Positions 34,137-50,281 of a stretch of 64,000 nt of DNA are shown piece after piece; the stretch's first letter is position 1; each line of letters opens with the position of its first letter. The position numbers were made by a program, and so were the translations under genes. The notes beneath the pieces are model-generated. The model was not told the DNA's origin. It saw nothing but the letters and a program-made list of their open reading frames with translations, and did no database searches. Source of the stretch: Chloroflexota bacterium (GTDB lineage: Bacteria > Chloroflexota > Limnocylindria > Limnocylindrales > CSP1-4); the NCBI GenBank assembly GCA_005883615.1, contig VBEC01000073.1, forward strand, positions 62,001 through 126,000, written 5' to 3'.

Positions 34137-34165
34137 AGTATAGGGACTCGAACCGCCCGCGCCAA
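34137..34165 (-). promoter_or_regulatory. Promoter of the Cys-rich gene and prfB
   Basis: Minus-strand TTGGCG (34165-34160) and TATACT (34142-34137) have a 17-base spacer. Transcription would start near 34130, leaving a ~100-base leader before GTG 34030 that includes a small AGGATC/GATCCT hairpin. Confidence 0.7.
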
Positions 34166-34253
34166 GAGGAAGAATTTCCGAATCATCCCGGAATATCGTC
34201 CCGTCGGCTCGCGCCCTTGCAAACGCCAGCGATGGGGGCGCCTCCCCGAACCC

Positions 34254-34907
34254 TCAGCGAGTGTCGCTGGTCAGGTCTCCGGCCGGCGCCTCACGGGCAA
34301 GGAAATAGAGACCCAGTGCGGCCAGCTCGTGGACGGTCGCGTCGAGGCGCCTCGGTGGGTCCGCCTCGATCACGCTCGTCGGTGTGGGTGAACCGTACGC
34401 GTTGATGCCCAGGTCCTCGGCGATCCGCAGGACCCGGAGCATGTGGGTCGGGTCCGATACGAAGATCGCGTCCGGGATGCGCCGAGCGCGCAGGATGCCG
34501 GCCACCGCATCCAGCGAATCGAGGGTGTTCCGGCCACGATCCTCCACCAGGATCGCCGAATCGGGGACACCGAGGGACAGGGCGTACTCGCGGCCCGTGG
34601 CGGCTTCGGTCGTGCGGTCCCCCTCGGCCTTGCCGCCGGTCACCACGAGGTACTTGGCCTCGCCGTGCAGGAAGAGCTCGATGGCGTGATCCAGGCGCGC
34701 CGCAAACACGGGCGACGGCCGCCCGTCGAACTGGGCTGCGCCCAGGACCACGATCGCCCCGGCAGGCCGCTGCTCGTCGCGGGCGCCCTGCTCCCAGATC
34801 CTGTACGTCGTATACAGCGCGACGAGCCCGAGCGCGAGAAGTCCCGCCAGGCCTAGCCGGACGAGATCACCCACGATGGGACGCCCTCGGTCGGCACCGT
34901 CGTACAC
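34254..34907 (-). CDS. YdcF/ElyC-like membrane-anchored protein (DUF218)
   Basis: A 217-residue DUF218 protein. An N-terminal helix (LVRLGLAGLLALGLVALYTTY) is followed by the typical GAIVVLGAAQFDGRPSPVFAARLDHAIELF, YLVVTGGKAEGDRTTEAATGREYALSLGVPDSAILVEDRGRNT and FVSDPTHMLRVLRIAEDLG. Relatives (YdcF, SanA, ElyC) affect envelope integrity and vancomycin sensitivity; the chemistry is not defined. GTG 34907 sits seven bases after the secA stop and has GAGG before it; GTG 34874 is an alternative. Longer upstream frame lies inside secA. Confidence 0.88.
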   Translation of the reverse strand: MYDGADRGRPIVGDLVRLGLAGLLALGLVALYTTYRIWEQGARDEQRPAGAIVVLGAAQFDGRPSPVFAARLDHAIELFLHGEAKYLVVTGGKAEGDRTTEAATGREYALSLGVPDSAILVEDRGRNTLDSLDAVAGILRARRIPDAIFVSDPTHMLRVLRIAEDLGINAYGSPTPTSVIEADPPRRLDATVHELAALGLYFLAREAPAGDLTSDTR

Positions 34908-34914
34908 GACCGCC

Positions 34915-37935
<3,021 letters not shown>

Positions 37936-37943
37936 GGGTGACG

Positions 37944-37949
37944 AGTATA
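37944..37949 (-). promoter_or_regulatory. -10 element of secA, possibly leaderless
   Basis: TATACT on the minus strand ends eight bases before the secA ATG. Initiation seven to eight bases downstream would put the 5' end at or next to the ATG, and no Shine-Dalgarno is present. No -35 match is seen. Confidence 0.5.
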
Positions 37950-38220
37950 GGCGAGGGTCGTTCGGTGCCCGCCCCGTGGACGGTCGCCTCAGCCGAGGCC
38001 ACTCCTCCCATCCTGCCGGATATTCACCCGGCGACGTGTTGGCGAGCCACTGGGCTGGACCGCCCACAAATCCGTCCCGCCGCAAAGGTCGCGCGGGATG
38101 ATATGCAACTCTCGCCGTGACTGGACGGCTCAACTTCCCGCCTACCAGTCCGGGGGCGAGTCGACGGCGGGAACGCGACGCGCGCCTCGATCGCGGGGCT
38201 CCCCCTCGCGCCTCGGGGAG

Positions 38221-38325
38221 TCAGTGCCAGAAGCCCGTCCCGTAACCCAAGAGGAGGACCACAAAAGTTCCGAAGCCGAGGCCCGCCCAGAAGAGGACCG
38301 CGAGGGCGACCGGCGTGGGGTTCAT
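38221..38325 (-). CDS. Possible small single-helix membrane protein
   Basis: ATG 38325 opens a 34-codon frame beginning MNPTPVALAVLFWAGLGFG and continuing as one hydrophobic helix to ...GYGTGFWH. It lies between prs and secA in the same orientation. The composition is that of a genuine single-pass membrane miniprotein, but there is no clear Shine-Dalgarno and I recognise no family. It may be a real small protein or a chance frame. Confidence 0.35.
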   Translation of the reverse strand: MNPTPVALAVLFWAGLGFGTFVVLLLGYGTGFWH

Positions 38326-38471
38326 CTCGGGGTTGCCCAGCCGTGGCAGCCGGCCGCCGGACAATGCGGCGCCCCAGCGAGGCGAACGCAGCTGCGATCG
38401 ATGGTCGCGCTCGACGACTATTTTGGGCTCCAGGCCGGTGCCGGTCCGATCCGGCCGATGGTGCTGGAGGG

Positions 38472-39602
38472 TCACGAATTGCCCCGCTCAACGGCCGAAC
38501 CTGCGAGGATGGCTCGAGGCGGCGGCTCCTCGGGGTCGCCAGGGGATTCCTCGGTCCGGCGCGACGCCTCCTCGTCCCAGAACATCAGATTTTGGGTGAA
38601 GGACTGCTCGCTACTGAACAACGCACCGACGGACTCGCCGCGATGTATGCGCTTGATCGCCTCTCCGATCAGGGGCGCGATCGAGAGCGTCTTGATCTTC
38701 GGCAGGCGCTTTGCGGGCGGCAGCGGGATCGTGTCGGTGACAACGACCTCGCGGAGGCGCGAAGCCCGGATTCGGTCCACAGCCGGATCGGACAGGACGC
38801 CATGCGTGGCGCAGGCATAGATCTCGTCTACGCCTTCCCGTTCCAGCGCGTTCACGATCTCGATCAATGTGCTGGCCGTGTCTATCTCGTCGTCGACGAT
38901 GACTGCTCGACGGCCGCGCACCTCGCCGATGACATTCATCAGCTCCGCCTTGTCGAGATTGCCCTGGCGCCGCTTCTCGATGATGGCCAGCGGCGCGCCC
39001 AGCGCTTCCGCGAAGGCCCGGGCCCGCTTGGCGAAGCCAAGATCCGTGACCACGACCGGGTGTTCGAGGCCCTTGTTGACGAAGTACCCCGACAGAATCT
39101 GCACCGCGGTCAGCTCGTCGACCGGGATGTTGAAGAAGCCCTGGATCTGGCCCTGGTGGAGATCCATGGTCAGAACTCGGTCGGCCCCCGCCACGGTGAT
39201 CATGTCGGCGATCAGGCGAGCCGTGATGGGCACACGGGGCTGGTCCTTCTTGTCCGAGCGGCCGTAGGCGTAGAACGGGACCACGGCCGTGATCCGGCCG
39301 GCGCTGGCCCGTTTGAACGCGTCGATCATGATCAGCAGCTCCATGATCGACTGGTTGACGGGATGGGACGTTGGCTGGACCAGGAAGACGTCCTTTTCGC
39401 GGACGTTGTCGAGGATCTTGACGAAGATGTTCTCGTTCGCGAACTGGAAGACCTCGGCCTTGCCCGGCTCGACCCCCAGATAGAGGCAGATCTTCCGGGC
39501 CAGATCCGGGTTCGCGTTGCCGTGGTAGATCTCGAACTGGTCCGCGTACACCGGCGCCTCCAGGTTGCGGGAGCCCGTTCCCGATCGAGCCGCCGCCCTC
39601 AT
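38472..39602 (-). CDS. prs: Ribose-phosphate pyrophosphokinase
   Basis: A 376-residue PRPP synthase making phosphoribosyl pyrophosphate for nucleotide, His and Trp synthesis. Features: EIYHGNANPDLARKICLYLGV, FVKILDNVREKDVFLVQPTSHPVNQSIMELLIMIDA, FYAYGRSDKKDQPRVPITARLIADM, and the PRPP loop VIVDDEIDTASTLIEIV. Family length is ~310-320, so there is an extra N-terminal ~18 residues and a ~35-residue acidic C-terminal tail. It begins 14 bases after the gyrA stop and is probably in the same transcript. Confidence 0.95.
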   Translation of the reverse strand: MRAAARSGTGSRNLEAPVYADQFEIYHGNANPDLARKICLYLGVEPGKAEVFQFANENIFVKILDNVREKDVFLVQPTSHPVNQSIMELLIMIDAFKRASAGRITAVVPFYAYGRSDKKDQPRVPITARLIADMITVAGADRVLTMDLHQGQIQGFFNIPVDELTAVQILSGYFVNKGLEHPVVVTDLGFAKRARAFAEALGAPLAIIEKRRQGNLDKAELMNVIGEVRGRRAVIVDDEIDTASTLIEIVNALEREGVDEIYACATHGVLSDPAVDRIRASRLREVVVTDTIPLPPAKRLPKIKTLSIAPLIGEAIKRIHRGESVGALFSSEQSFTQNLMFWDEEASRRTEESPGDPEEPPPRAILAGSAVERGNS

Positions 39603-39616
39603 CTCGACGGATGCGG

Positions 39617-42178
39617 CTAGGCGGTGGATCCCCCGCCGGGGCCGCCCTCCGGCTCGTCGGGGCCGCCATTGTCGCCGATGGCATCCCGGTCTGCCAGCCC
39701 TGGGCGGAACGCAGCGATGCCGACGACCCGGTCACCCTCCGCGAGCCGCATGACGATCACCCCACGTGCGCTCGGGGAGTAGCGATTGATCGAGTTCGTA
39801 TCGGTTCGGATCACCTGCCCGCCGGCGCTGATGAGGAACAACTCCTCGTCGGCCTCGGTCACCTGTTGGACCGCGGCAACATCGCCCGTCTTGCGCCCCT
39901 CGAGGGCGATGAGCATGACCCCCTGCCCACCGCGGTGTTTGCGCCGGAAATCGCTCAACGGAACGCGCTTGCCATAGCCGGTCTGTGTGAGCACGAGCAG
40001 ATCCGCATCGGGCTGGACGACACGCATCCGCACGACACCGTCGCCCGCACGTGCGAGCCGGATGCCGATGACGCCTGACGCATCGCGGCCCATCGGCCGC
40101 ACCTCGGCCTCAGAGAAGCGCGCGATCTTGCCTTTGGCCGTCGCGATGATCACGTCGTCGGCGCCAGAGCTCACGTCCACCCACGCCAGCTCGTCGTCGT
40201 CGTTGAGGGTGATGGCCCGGATGCCGGTCGAGCGCACCCGCTCGAATTGCTCGAGCGGGGTCTTCTTGACGATGCCCTTGCGAGTGGCCAGCACGAGGTA
40301 GTGCCCGGGCTCGAAGTCGGGCAGGACGATCGTCGCCATGGGCACCTCGCCGGCATCGACCTGGACCCCAGGCAGATTGATGATCGGGATCCCCTTGGCT
40401 TGGCGGCTGGCATCCGGAACCTGGTGGACCTTGGCACTGAACACGCGACCTCGATTGGTGAAGAAGAGCGCCCAGTCGTGCGTGTTTGCGACCAGGAGGT
40501 GCTCGACCGCGTCCTCTTCGCGCGTGACGTGGCCGATGATGCCCTTGCCGCCGCGGTGCTGGCGGCGGTAGGTCGCCACGGGTTGACGCTTGATGTAGCC
40601 TCGCCCACTGATCGTCACGACCACGTCCTCGTCGGCGATCAGGTCCTCGTCGGTCATCTCGCGGGCCACGCTGTCGGCGAGGCGCGTTCGACGCTCGCCG
40701 GCGTACTTGCGCTTCATCTCGGCAAGCTCTTCCTTGATGATGCCGAGAACCCGACCGGGATTGGCGAGGATGTCCTCCAGCTCGGCAATGAGCTGGATGA
40801 CCGACAGGTACTCGTCCTCGATCTTCTTTCGCTCTAGGGCTGCCAGGCGGGCCAGGCGCATGTCGAGGATGGCCTGAGCCTGGGCTTCGCTGAGCTCGAA
40901 ACGAGCCATAAGGTTCGTTCGAGCCACATCGACGTCGGCCGACTCGCGAATCGTCTTGATGACCGCGTCGAGGTGGTCGAGGGCGATCTTGAGGCCCTCG
41001 AGGATGTGCGCCCGCGCCCGCGCCTTCTCGAGGTCGTACTCGGTCCGCCGCCGGACGACCTCCCGGCGGTGGTCGACGTAGTGCTGGAGGACGGACTTCA
41101 GGGACAGCGTCTGGGGCTGGCCGTCGACGAGGGCGAGCATGTTGAGGTTGAAGGCCAGCTGCATCGGCGTGTGCTTGAAGAGGTTGTTCAGGACCGTGTG
41201 CGGGTTGATATCGCGCTTGAGCTCGATGTAGATGCGCATCCCATCGCGGTCCGACTCGTCGCGGAGATCGGCGATGCCCTCGATGCGCCGCTCCTTGACG
41301 AGATCGGCGATCTTCTCGAGCAGGGTGGCCTTGTTCACCTGGTAGGGCAGCTCACTGACGATGATCGCGAGGCGGTCGGCGCGCGCCTCCTCGAAGGCGA
41401 CCTGGGCTCGCATCATCACGCGGCCGTGACCGTGGGCGTACATCTCGCGAATGGCGTCGACCGTTTCCCATTCGCCGGTTATCGGACTTCGGCGCGTCTC
41501 CTGTCGGTAGATCGTGCCGCCGGTCGGAAAGTCTGGCCCCAGGACGACGGCGCACAGATCGTCGGTGGTGATCTCCGGGTCGTCGATCAGGGCCGTCGTC
41601 GCGTCGACGATCTCGCCAAGGTGATGTGGCGGGATATTGGTGGCCATGCCGACCGCGATCCCGGAAGAGCCGTTGATCAGCAGGTTGGGCAACTTGGCGG
41701 GCAGGACCTCGGGCTGTTTCTGCGTGCCGTCGTAGTTGTCGACGAAGTCGACTGTTGCCTTGTCGATGTCCGCCAGCATCTCGCCCGCGATCGCCGTGAG
41801 CCGCGCCTCGGTGTAGCGCATCGCGGCCGCCGCGTCGCCGTCTACCGAGCCGAAGTTGCCCTGCCCGTCCACCAGCGGGTAGCGCATCGAGAAGTCCTGC
41901 GCCAGGCGGACGAGGGCGTCGTAGAGCGCGACGTCGCCATGAGGGTGGTACTTGCCCATCACCTCGCCCACGATGGCCGCGCACTTGCGGTACGAGCTCG
42001 TGGCCGACAGGCCCATCTCGCCCATCGTGAACAGGATTCGGCGGTGCACGGGCTTGAGGCCGTCGCGCACGTCAGGGAGAGCACGGGCGACGATGACGCT
42101 CATGGCGTAATCGAGATAGCTCGTGCGCATCTCGTCCTCGATGCGCACGCCGCGAATCCGGCCCATGTTGTCCGTCAT
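39617..42178 (-). CDS. gyrA: DNA gyrase subunit A
   Basis: An 853-residue gyrase A. The catalytic tyrosine is Tyr122 (AMRYTEARL), and numbering coincides with E. coli through the quinolone region: [13 protein letters not shown] places Val at position 83 and Asp at 87, so the Ser83 used in the drug-water-metal bridge is absent. A GyrA-box-like QHRGGKG lies near residue 540, indicating gyrase rather than topoisomerase IV, and the C-terminal pinwheel is complete. With GyrB (44-46 kb) it introduces negative supercoils. Confidence 0.95.
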   Translation of the reverse strand: MTDNMGRIRGVRIEDEMRTSYLDYAMSVIVARALPDVRDGLKPVHRRILFTMGEMGLSATSSYRKCAAIVGEVMGKYHPHGDVALYDALVRLAQDFSMRYPLVDGQGNFGSVDGDAAAAMRYTEARLTAIAGEMLADIDKATVDFVDNYDGTQKQPEVLPAKLPNLLINGSSGIAVGMATNIPPHHLGEIVDATTALIDDPEITTDDLCAVVLGPDFPTGGTIYRQETRRSPITGEWETVDAIREMYAHGHGRVMMRAQVAFEEARADRLAIIVSELPYQVNKATLLEKIADLVKERRIEGIADLRDESDRDGMRIYIELKRDINPHTVLNNLFKHTPMQLAFNLNMLALVDGQPQTLSLKSVLQHYVDHRREVVRRRTEYDLEKARARAHILEGLKIALDHLDAVIKTIRESADVDVARTNLMARFELSEAQAQAILDMRLARLAALERKKIEDEYLSVIQLIAELEDILANPGRVLGIIKEELAEMKRKYAGERRTRLADSVAREMTDEDLIADEDVVVTISGRGYIKRQPVATYRRQHRGGKGIIGHVTREEDAVEHLLVANTHDWALFFTNRGRVFSAKVHQVPDASRQAKGIPIINLPGVQVDAGEVPMATIVLPDFEPGHYLVLATRKGIVKKTPLEQFERVRSTGIRAITLNDDDELAWVDVSSGADDVIIATAKGKIARFSEAEVRPMGRDASGVIGIRLARAGDGVVRMRVVQPDADLLVLTQTGYGKRVPLSDFRRKHRGGQGVMLIALEGRKTGDVAAVQQVTEADEELFLISAGGQVIRTDTNSINRYSPSARGVIVMRLAEGDRVVGIAAFRPGLADRDAIGDNGGPDEPEGGPGGGSTA

Positions 42179-42227
42179 GTTCGGGCTACTCCGCCAATCG
42201 TCCCCATCCTGCCCGCCGGGATTCCAG

Positions 42228-43204
42228 TCATGTCAGGGGAGGCTCGGGCATCACGACACCGCTGAGCGCATCGCCGAATCCAGACGCGGCCCGCGAGGCG
42301 CGCGACGTCGACGGGACCCCAGGCTTGCGCCTGATGCCGGCAAGGCGATCGCGTATCCGGGCGGCGCGATCCTCCGCGAGCTTCGGCAGCGCATCTCGTA
42401 CGACCCACGCCCGGTTCCCGTCCGCGGTCTCGGCAGCACGGACGGCCTCCCGCTCGCAAAGGGCCGTCACGGCCTCCCCGTCGACGAGCGTAAGCGACCG
42501 GAGGGCCCAGGCGAGGGCCTTCTGGACGTCGGGCTCGTCGTCCCCGATCAAACTCGCGATCAGCTCCAGTCCATGCTGGGCCACCGCAGGTGCGCGCCCG
42601 AGGCGATGATCGACGAAGGGCATCGTGGCCACGGTCGAGCCAACCAGTCGGCGCTCCCAACGAGACGGCGAATAGACCAGCTGCTCCAGCTCTGCCCAGC
42701 GGTACGGCTCCCGAAGGACGCCCTTGCCGCATGGGTGGGCCAGCGAGTCGACCGTTATCCAGTCCGCCGCGTCGCGCGATGCCCGGCGGAGGAGCTGCCA
42801 GGAACGCTCGGGATCGTCGATCACGAGCCGCTCGAGCAAGCCAAAGGCGAACCAGCGAAACTCCTGCTCCGGCTCACGGAACAGGCGATCCACGAGGAAG
42901 AGCCAGGCCGTGGTGCGTTCGCGCCGCGTTTCTTCGCGGAAGCCACGCTTGATCGCCTCCATCAGCGGCCAACGCACCCCAAGGACGGGCCCGATGCCGG
43001 GAGCTACCCGTCGTTGTCCCTCGATGTATGCCGGGTCGCCGAGATCGATGAATCCCGCGCGCAAGCCGGCGACGAATGCCTCGGGATCGCCGGCCATCTC
43101 CGCCAGCTGCCTCCCGACGAGCTCAGCCCTTGGTCGACGATCTGCGACGAGAGCGGCCGCTCGCTCGCTCACCGGGCTCGGCGCCCGAGTTCCCACAAGG
43201 TCGG

Positions 43205-43208
<4 letters not shown>
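42228..43208 (-). CDS. AlkD-like DNA alkylation repair protein (HEAT-like)
   Basis: A 326-residue all-helical protein resembling the DNA alkylation repair family. Diagnostic stretches are [56 protein letters not shown] and [12 protein letters not shown], resembling the AlkD pattern of Trp/Arg residues lining the DNA groove. AlkD relatives excise N3- and N7-alkylpurines. The N-terminal ~80 residues are less typical. The ATG overlaps the thioesterase stop (ATGA), so the two are coupled between gyrB and gyrA. The exact activity is inferred. Confidence 0.72.
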
Positions 43209-46599
<3,391 letters not shown>

Positions 46600-46603
<4 letters not shown>

Positions 46604-47460
46604 CGGGCACCGACGACGTCGGCGACCGCTTCGCCGAGCCGCCTGCCGGGCGACGGGGCCTGGCTGCTTTCCGGCCGCTCGAAGGCCGACGACGGACGAT
46701 CGTCACGCTTGCGCACCTCAGCTGCCAGGGCTCGGTAGGCCTCGGCCCCCTTTGAATCAGGTCGATAGAACTCGATTGGGAGGCCGTGGCTTGGTGCCTC
46801 CGACAGGCGGACGCTGCGAGGGATCACCGAATCGAAGACCGCTCCTCCGAGATGGCGGCGCACTTCGCTGCCGACCTGGGCCGAGAGGTTCGTGCGCGGG
46901 TCGTACATCGTGAGGAGGACGCCCTTGACGGTCAGTTTCGGATTCAGGTGGTCGCGAACGAGATTGACGGTGGCGATCAGTTGGGTCAGCCCCTCCAGCG
47001 CGTAGTACTCACATTGAATCGGAATCAACACCGCATCGGCCGCGGTCAACGCGTTGACCGCCAGGAGCCCGAGCGACGGTGGGCAATCGATCAGGACGTA
47101 GTCGTACTCGTCCGTCGCGCCATCGATGAGGCGCGCCAACTGTCGCTCTCGCTGTGACACGGATGCCAGCTCGACCTCGGCCCCTGCCAGGGCTATTGCC
47201 GAGGGCACCAGATCGAGGCCGTCAACCGAGGTCGAGCGCCGAAGCTCCATCAGGCCGGCCTCGCCGGCGATTCCGTCGTAGATCGAGCGATCGATCGTCG
47301 ACCGGTCGAGCCCAAACCCGCTCGTTGCGTTTCCCTGGGGGTCGAGATCGATGACCAGGACCCGTTCGGTCGAGAGGGCGAGATAGGTGCCGAGATTGAC
47401 CACCGTGGTGGTTTTCCCGACGCCGCCTTTCTGGTTCGCGCAGGCGACGATTTGGGCCAC
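46600..47460 (-). CDS. parA: Chromosome partitioning ATPase ParA
   Basis: A 286-residue deviant-Walker ATPase. The P-loop KGGVGKTTTVVNLGTYLA, switch I VLVIDLDPQGNATSGFG and switch II YVLIDCPPSLGLLAVNAL are intact, and the C-terminal region carries VKGVLLTMYDPRTNLSAQV. It moves ParB-parS complexes. A ~30-residue Ser/Pro/Arg tail extends the C-terminus. The start is GTG 47460; a TAAGAT -10-like element on the minus strand at 47501-47496 may drive the operon. Confidence 0.96.
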
Positions 47461-47635
47461 TCAGTGTCCAGTTCGGAATGCGCTCACAGGTTCACATCTT
47501 ACCATCCGGGGGGCGTTCTTTCGGTCGCGACGGGACCTCCGTCAGTGCCACGCGAGCATCGCTCCTTGCTCTCACCGGTGGCTTTCCGATGCCTCTCCAG
47601 GGACTCTCCTGAGGCTCTCCGCAAACGCCCCACGA

Positions 47636-47651
47636 AGTTTCACGTGAAACG
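47636..47651. other. parS centromere site
   Basis: AGTTTCACGTGAAACG contains the perfect 14-base palindrome GTTTCACGTGAAAC, matching the bacterial parS consensus TGTTTCACGTGAAACA at all but the two outer bases. It lies 176 bases upstream of parA, so ParB bound here could also influence parAB and mreD expression. Confidence 0.93.
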
Positions 47652-47708
47652 TTCATGGACTATGGCGACCAGCCGCGCGGCAGGGATGGACCGGCGATCG
47701 CAGATGAA

Positions 47709-47722
47709 GCTTCATTTGAAAC
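47709..47722. other. Degenerate parS-like sequence
   Basis: GCTTCATTTGAAAC matches 11 of 14 positions of the parS palindrome, 58 bases from the perfect site. Both central CG bases are altered, so affinity for ParB is likely low. Confidence 0.35.
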
Positions 47723-47754
47723 GTTCGGGTCATCCCGACCAGCCACTGGGTCCA

Positions 47755-47784
47755 TTGCCCAGGGGTTTCAGGCGTCGGTATACT
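47755..47784 (+). promoter_or_regulatory. Promoter of mreD-mrdA-rodA
   Basis: TTGCCC (47755-47760) and TATACT (47779-47784) have an 18-base spacer. Transcription should begin near 47791, about 77 bases before mreD. Confidence 0.6.
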
Positions 47785-47867
47785 CCCTGCTGACGTGCCG
47801 CCAACACCGGTCGTCGCCGCACGGTTTTGAGCGGGCGACCCAGGCCTGACGCCGAGGATCGGCCGCC

Positions 47868-48368
47868 ATGATCATCGCGATTGCTGCGATCGGGGCGATC
47901 GCAGTTGCAACGCTTCAGTCGACAGTCGCACCCTACCTCAGGATCGGTGGGGCTCAACCTGATCTCATCTTCGTGGCAGCGGTCGTATGGACCGTGGTCG
48001 CCGGCATCGACGGTGGTCTCGCCCTGGCTTTCGTTGGAGGGCTCACCATCGATCTGTTGGCTCCGCGCCCGCTCGGCTCGACTGCTTTCACGCTCATCCT
48101 CGCCGTCGGGGCAGCGGCACTCATGGCCCGAGCCGCGACGCGAGGCCGATATCTGGCACCGATTGCCATCGTTTTCGTCCTTAGCGTTCTTAATTCCATC
48201 ATCTATTCGGCGGTCTACGGTGCTTTGCGCAGTCCGATCGCACTTTCCGATCCGATGAACGTCCTCATTCCAGCGGCGGTCTACGACGCTTTCCTGGCGG
48301 CCCTGATCGGACCGCTTGCGATTGCCATCCGCGCACGGCGAGAGGAAGAGGAAAGGGTCGGGTGGTGA
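47868..48368 (+). CDS. mreD: Rod shape-determining protein MreD
   Basis: A 166-residue membrane protein with about five helices. LQSTVAPYLRIGGAQPDLIFVAAVVW, FVGGLTIDLLAPRPLGSTAFTLIL and the C-terminal region match MreD of the elongasome. GAGGA is nine bases before ATG 47868. MreB and MreC genes, which normally precede it, are not in the window; the parA spacer lies upstream instead. Confidence 0.85.
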   Translation: MIIAIAAIGAIAVATLQSTVAPYLRIGGAQPDLIFVAAVVWTVVAGIDGGLALAFVGGLTIDLLAPRPLGSTAFTLILAVGAAALMARAATRGRYLAPIAIVFVLSVLNSIIYSAVYGALRSPIALSDPMNVLIPAAVYDAFLAALIGPLAIAIRARREEEERVGW

Positions 48369-50251
48369 CCTCCAGCCTCAAGGACCCGCCCGTTCGCGAT
48401 CGCCGCCCGCTGCGCTTCATCGCATTCGGAATCGCGGTGCTGATCGGCGTCAGCGGGCTCACTGCGCGTCTGTTCTATCTGCAGGTCACCAGGGGTGTCC
48501 AGTACGCGCAGATCGCGACCCAGAACCGCACCGTGCAGCAGGCCATTCCCTCGACTAGGGGGCTGATCTACGACCGCAAGGGTCGTGCGCTCGTCCAGAA
48601 CGAGCCCAGCTTCGCCGTCAAGATCAGACCCGCCGACCTGTCCCTCTCCGCCAGGGACGGCGTCGTCGGTCGGCTCGCGTCTCTGCTCGCGCTGGACCCC
48701 GCCGACATCAATGCGGCTATCGACGAAAACCCAGGCTCACGCTTCGATCTCGTCCGAATCGCGCAAGACGTACCCCGGGACATCGCAAACATCATCGCCG
48801 AGGAAACCCTCGCGCTGCCCGGCGTCGAGGTGGACGTCGAAACGCAGCGACGCTATCTCGACGGATCGTTGTTGTCCCAGGTCCTGGGCTACACGGGAGC
48901 GATCGACGCAGCAGGCTTGGCCAAGCTGAAGGATCAGGGCTACCAATCCGACGATCTGCTCGGCAAAGCGGGAGTCGAATCCGTGTACGAGCAACAGCTG
49001 CGCGGCACCTACGGAATCGAAACCGTCGAGCGCGACGCGTCTGGCCGCAAGCTCCAGGTTCTGGAGACGAACCAGCAGCCCGTCGCCGGGGATTCGCTGG
49101 CGCTCACCATCGACACGCATGAACAGCAACTGGCACTCAAGGCGGTGACGTGGGCGATGAAGACCGCTCACCTCAAGAGCGGCGTCATGGTCGTGATGAA
49201 TCCCCAGACCGGCGAGGTCCTGGCAATGGTCAGCGTGCCGACGTACGACAGCAATGCCTTCGCGACCGGGATCAGCCAGAAGGAATTCCAGAAGTACCTG
49301 AAGAATCCAGACCAGCCGCTCTTGAACCATGCCATCAACGAGCAGTACCCGCCCGGTTCAACCTACAAGCTGGTGACGGGGACGGGTGCGCTGGCGGACG
49401 GCAGGATCAGTCCGACTACCGTCATTGCAACGCATCCCTACATCTCGATCGGTGCTACCCGATTCTGGGATTGGAATCGCGCCGGCTTTGGCCCGCAGAC
49501 CATCCGCACCGGGTTTGCACACTCCAGCGACACGTTCTTCTATCAGGTCACCCAACGCCTCGGGATCACTCGACTGGCGTATTGGGCTCACCAGTACGGC
49601 TTCGGTGCGCCGACTGGGATCGATCTGCCGGGTGAAGCTTCGGGAATCGTCCCCTCCGACACGTGGAAGCAGAACACGTTCGGCCAGCCGATGTTCGAAG
49701 GCGAAACGGTACAGGCCGGGATCGGGCAGGGCTACGATGTCGCGACACCCCTGCAGGTGCTCAACGCCTACTGCGCCCTGGCGAACGGCGGCAAGTTGCT
49801 TCAGCCGCAGGTGGTGCGGCAGATCGTCGGCCCGGACGGGAAGGTGGTCCGACCCTTCAAGCCGATCCTGATCCGAAAGCTCGCGGCCCCGGCCGGCGAC
49901 CTGGTCGTGATGCGGGAGGCTGCTCGGATGGTGGTCACGAGTCACCACACCTACAACCTCGTGGAGGTACCCCTGCCGATCGCAGGTAAGACCGGCACCG
50001 CCCAGTTCGGAGTGAAGGACTCGAAGGGCAGGCTCCCGTATCACGAGTGGTTCGTTGCGTTCGTGTCGAAGAGCGGCGACTTCAGCAAGCACGATTCGCA
50101 GCTCGCCGTCCTCGGCTTTGCAGAGAACGCGAACACAGTCGGCAACGTCGCAACCGAGATGGTGAAGTACTACATCCAGCTGCACTTCAACCTCAAGGTC
50201 GACAAGCGCCTGCCGAACCTGCTACGCAAGGGCAACTTCTATGGCAACTGA
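48362..50251 (+). CDS. mrdA: Penicillin-binding protein 2 (elongation transpeptidase)
   Basis: A 629-residue class B PBP. An N-terminal membrane helix (FIAFGIAVLIGVSGLTARLFYLQV) is followed by the dimerisation domain (STRGLIYDRKGRALVQNEPSF) and the transpeptidase. Catalytic motifs are STYK in YPPGSTYKLVTG, the SxN-equivalent SSD in HSSDTFFYQ as in other PBP2s, and KTGTAQ. It cross-links peptidoglycan with RodA during elongation. GTG 48362 or 48365 (the latter as a GTGA overlap) is the start, coupled with mreD. Confidence 0.94.
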   Translation: MVTSSLKDPPVRDRRPLRFIAFGIAVLIGVSGLTARLFYLQVTRGVQYAQIATQNRTVQQAIPSTRGLIYDRKGRALVQNEPSFAVKIRPADLSLSARDGVVGRLASLLALDPADINAAIDENPGSRFDLVRIAQDVPRDIANIIAEETLALPGVEVDVETQRRYLDGSLLSQVLGYTGAIDAAGLAKLKDQGYQSDDLLGKAGVESVYEQQLRGTYGIETVERDASGRKLQVLETNQQPVAGDSLALTIDTHEQQLALKAVTWAMKTAHLKSGVMVVMNPQTGEVLAMVSVPTYDSNAFATGISQKEFQKYLKNPDQPLLNHAINEQYPPGSTYKLVTGTGALADGRISPTTVIATHPYISIGATRFWDWNRAGFGPQTIRTGFAHSSDTFFYQVTQRLGITRLAYWAHQYGFGAPTGIDLPGEASGIVPSDTWKQNTFGQPMFEGETVQAGIGQGYDVATPLQVLNAYCALANGGKLLQPQVVRQIVGPDGKVVRPFKPILIRKLAAPAGDLVVMREAARMVVTSHHTYNLVEVPLPIAGKTGTAQFGVKDSKGRLPYHEWFVAFVSKSGDFSKHDSQLAVLGFAENANTVGNVATEMVKYYIQLHFNLKVDKRLPNLLRKGNFYGN

Positions 50252-50281
50252 TCCCCTCCGCGATCGCGGGAGCCGCTGCTG

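Larger units (their letters stand above)
47461..47867. other. parA-mreD divergent spacer with parS and promoters
   Basis: This 407-base stretch has no supported gene. It contains a parA -10 candidate (minus, 47501-47496), a parS site (47636-47651), a degenerate second site (47709-47722), and the mreD promoter (47755-47784). Confidence 0.7.
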
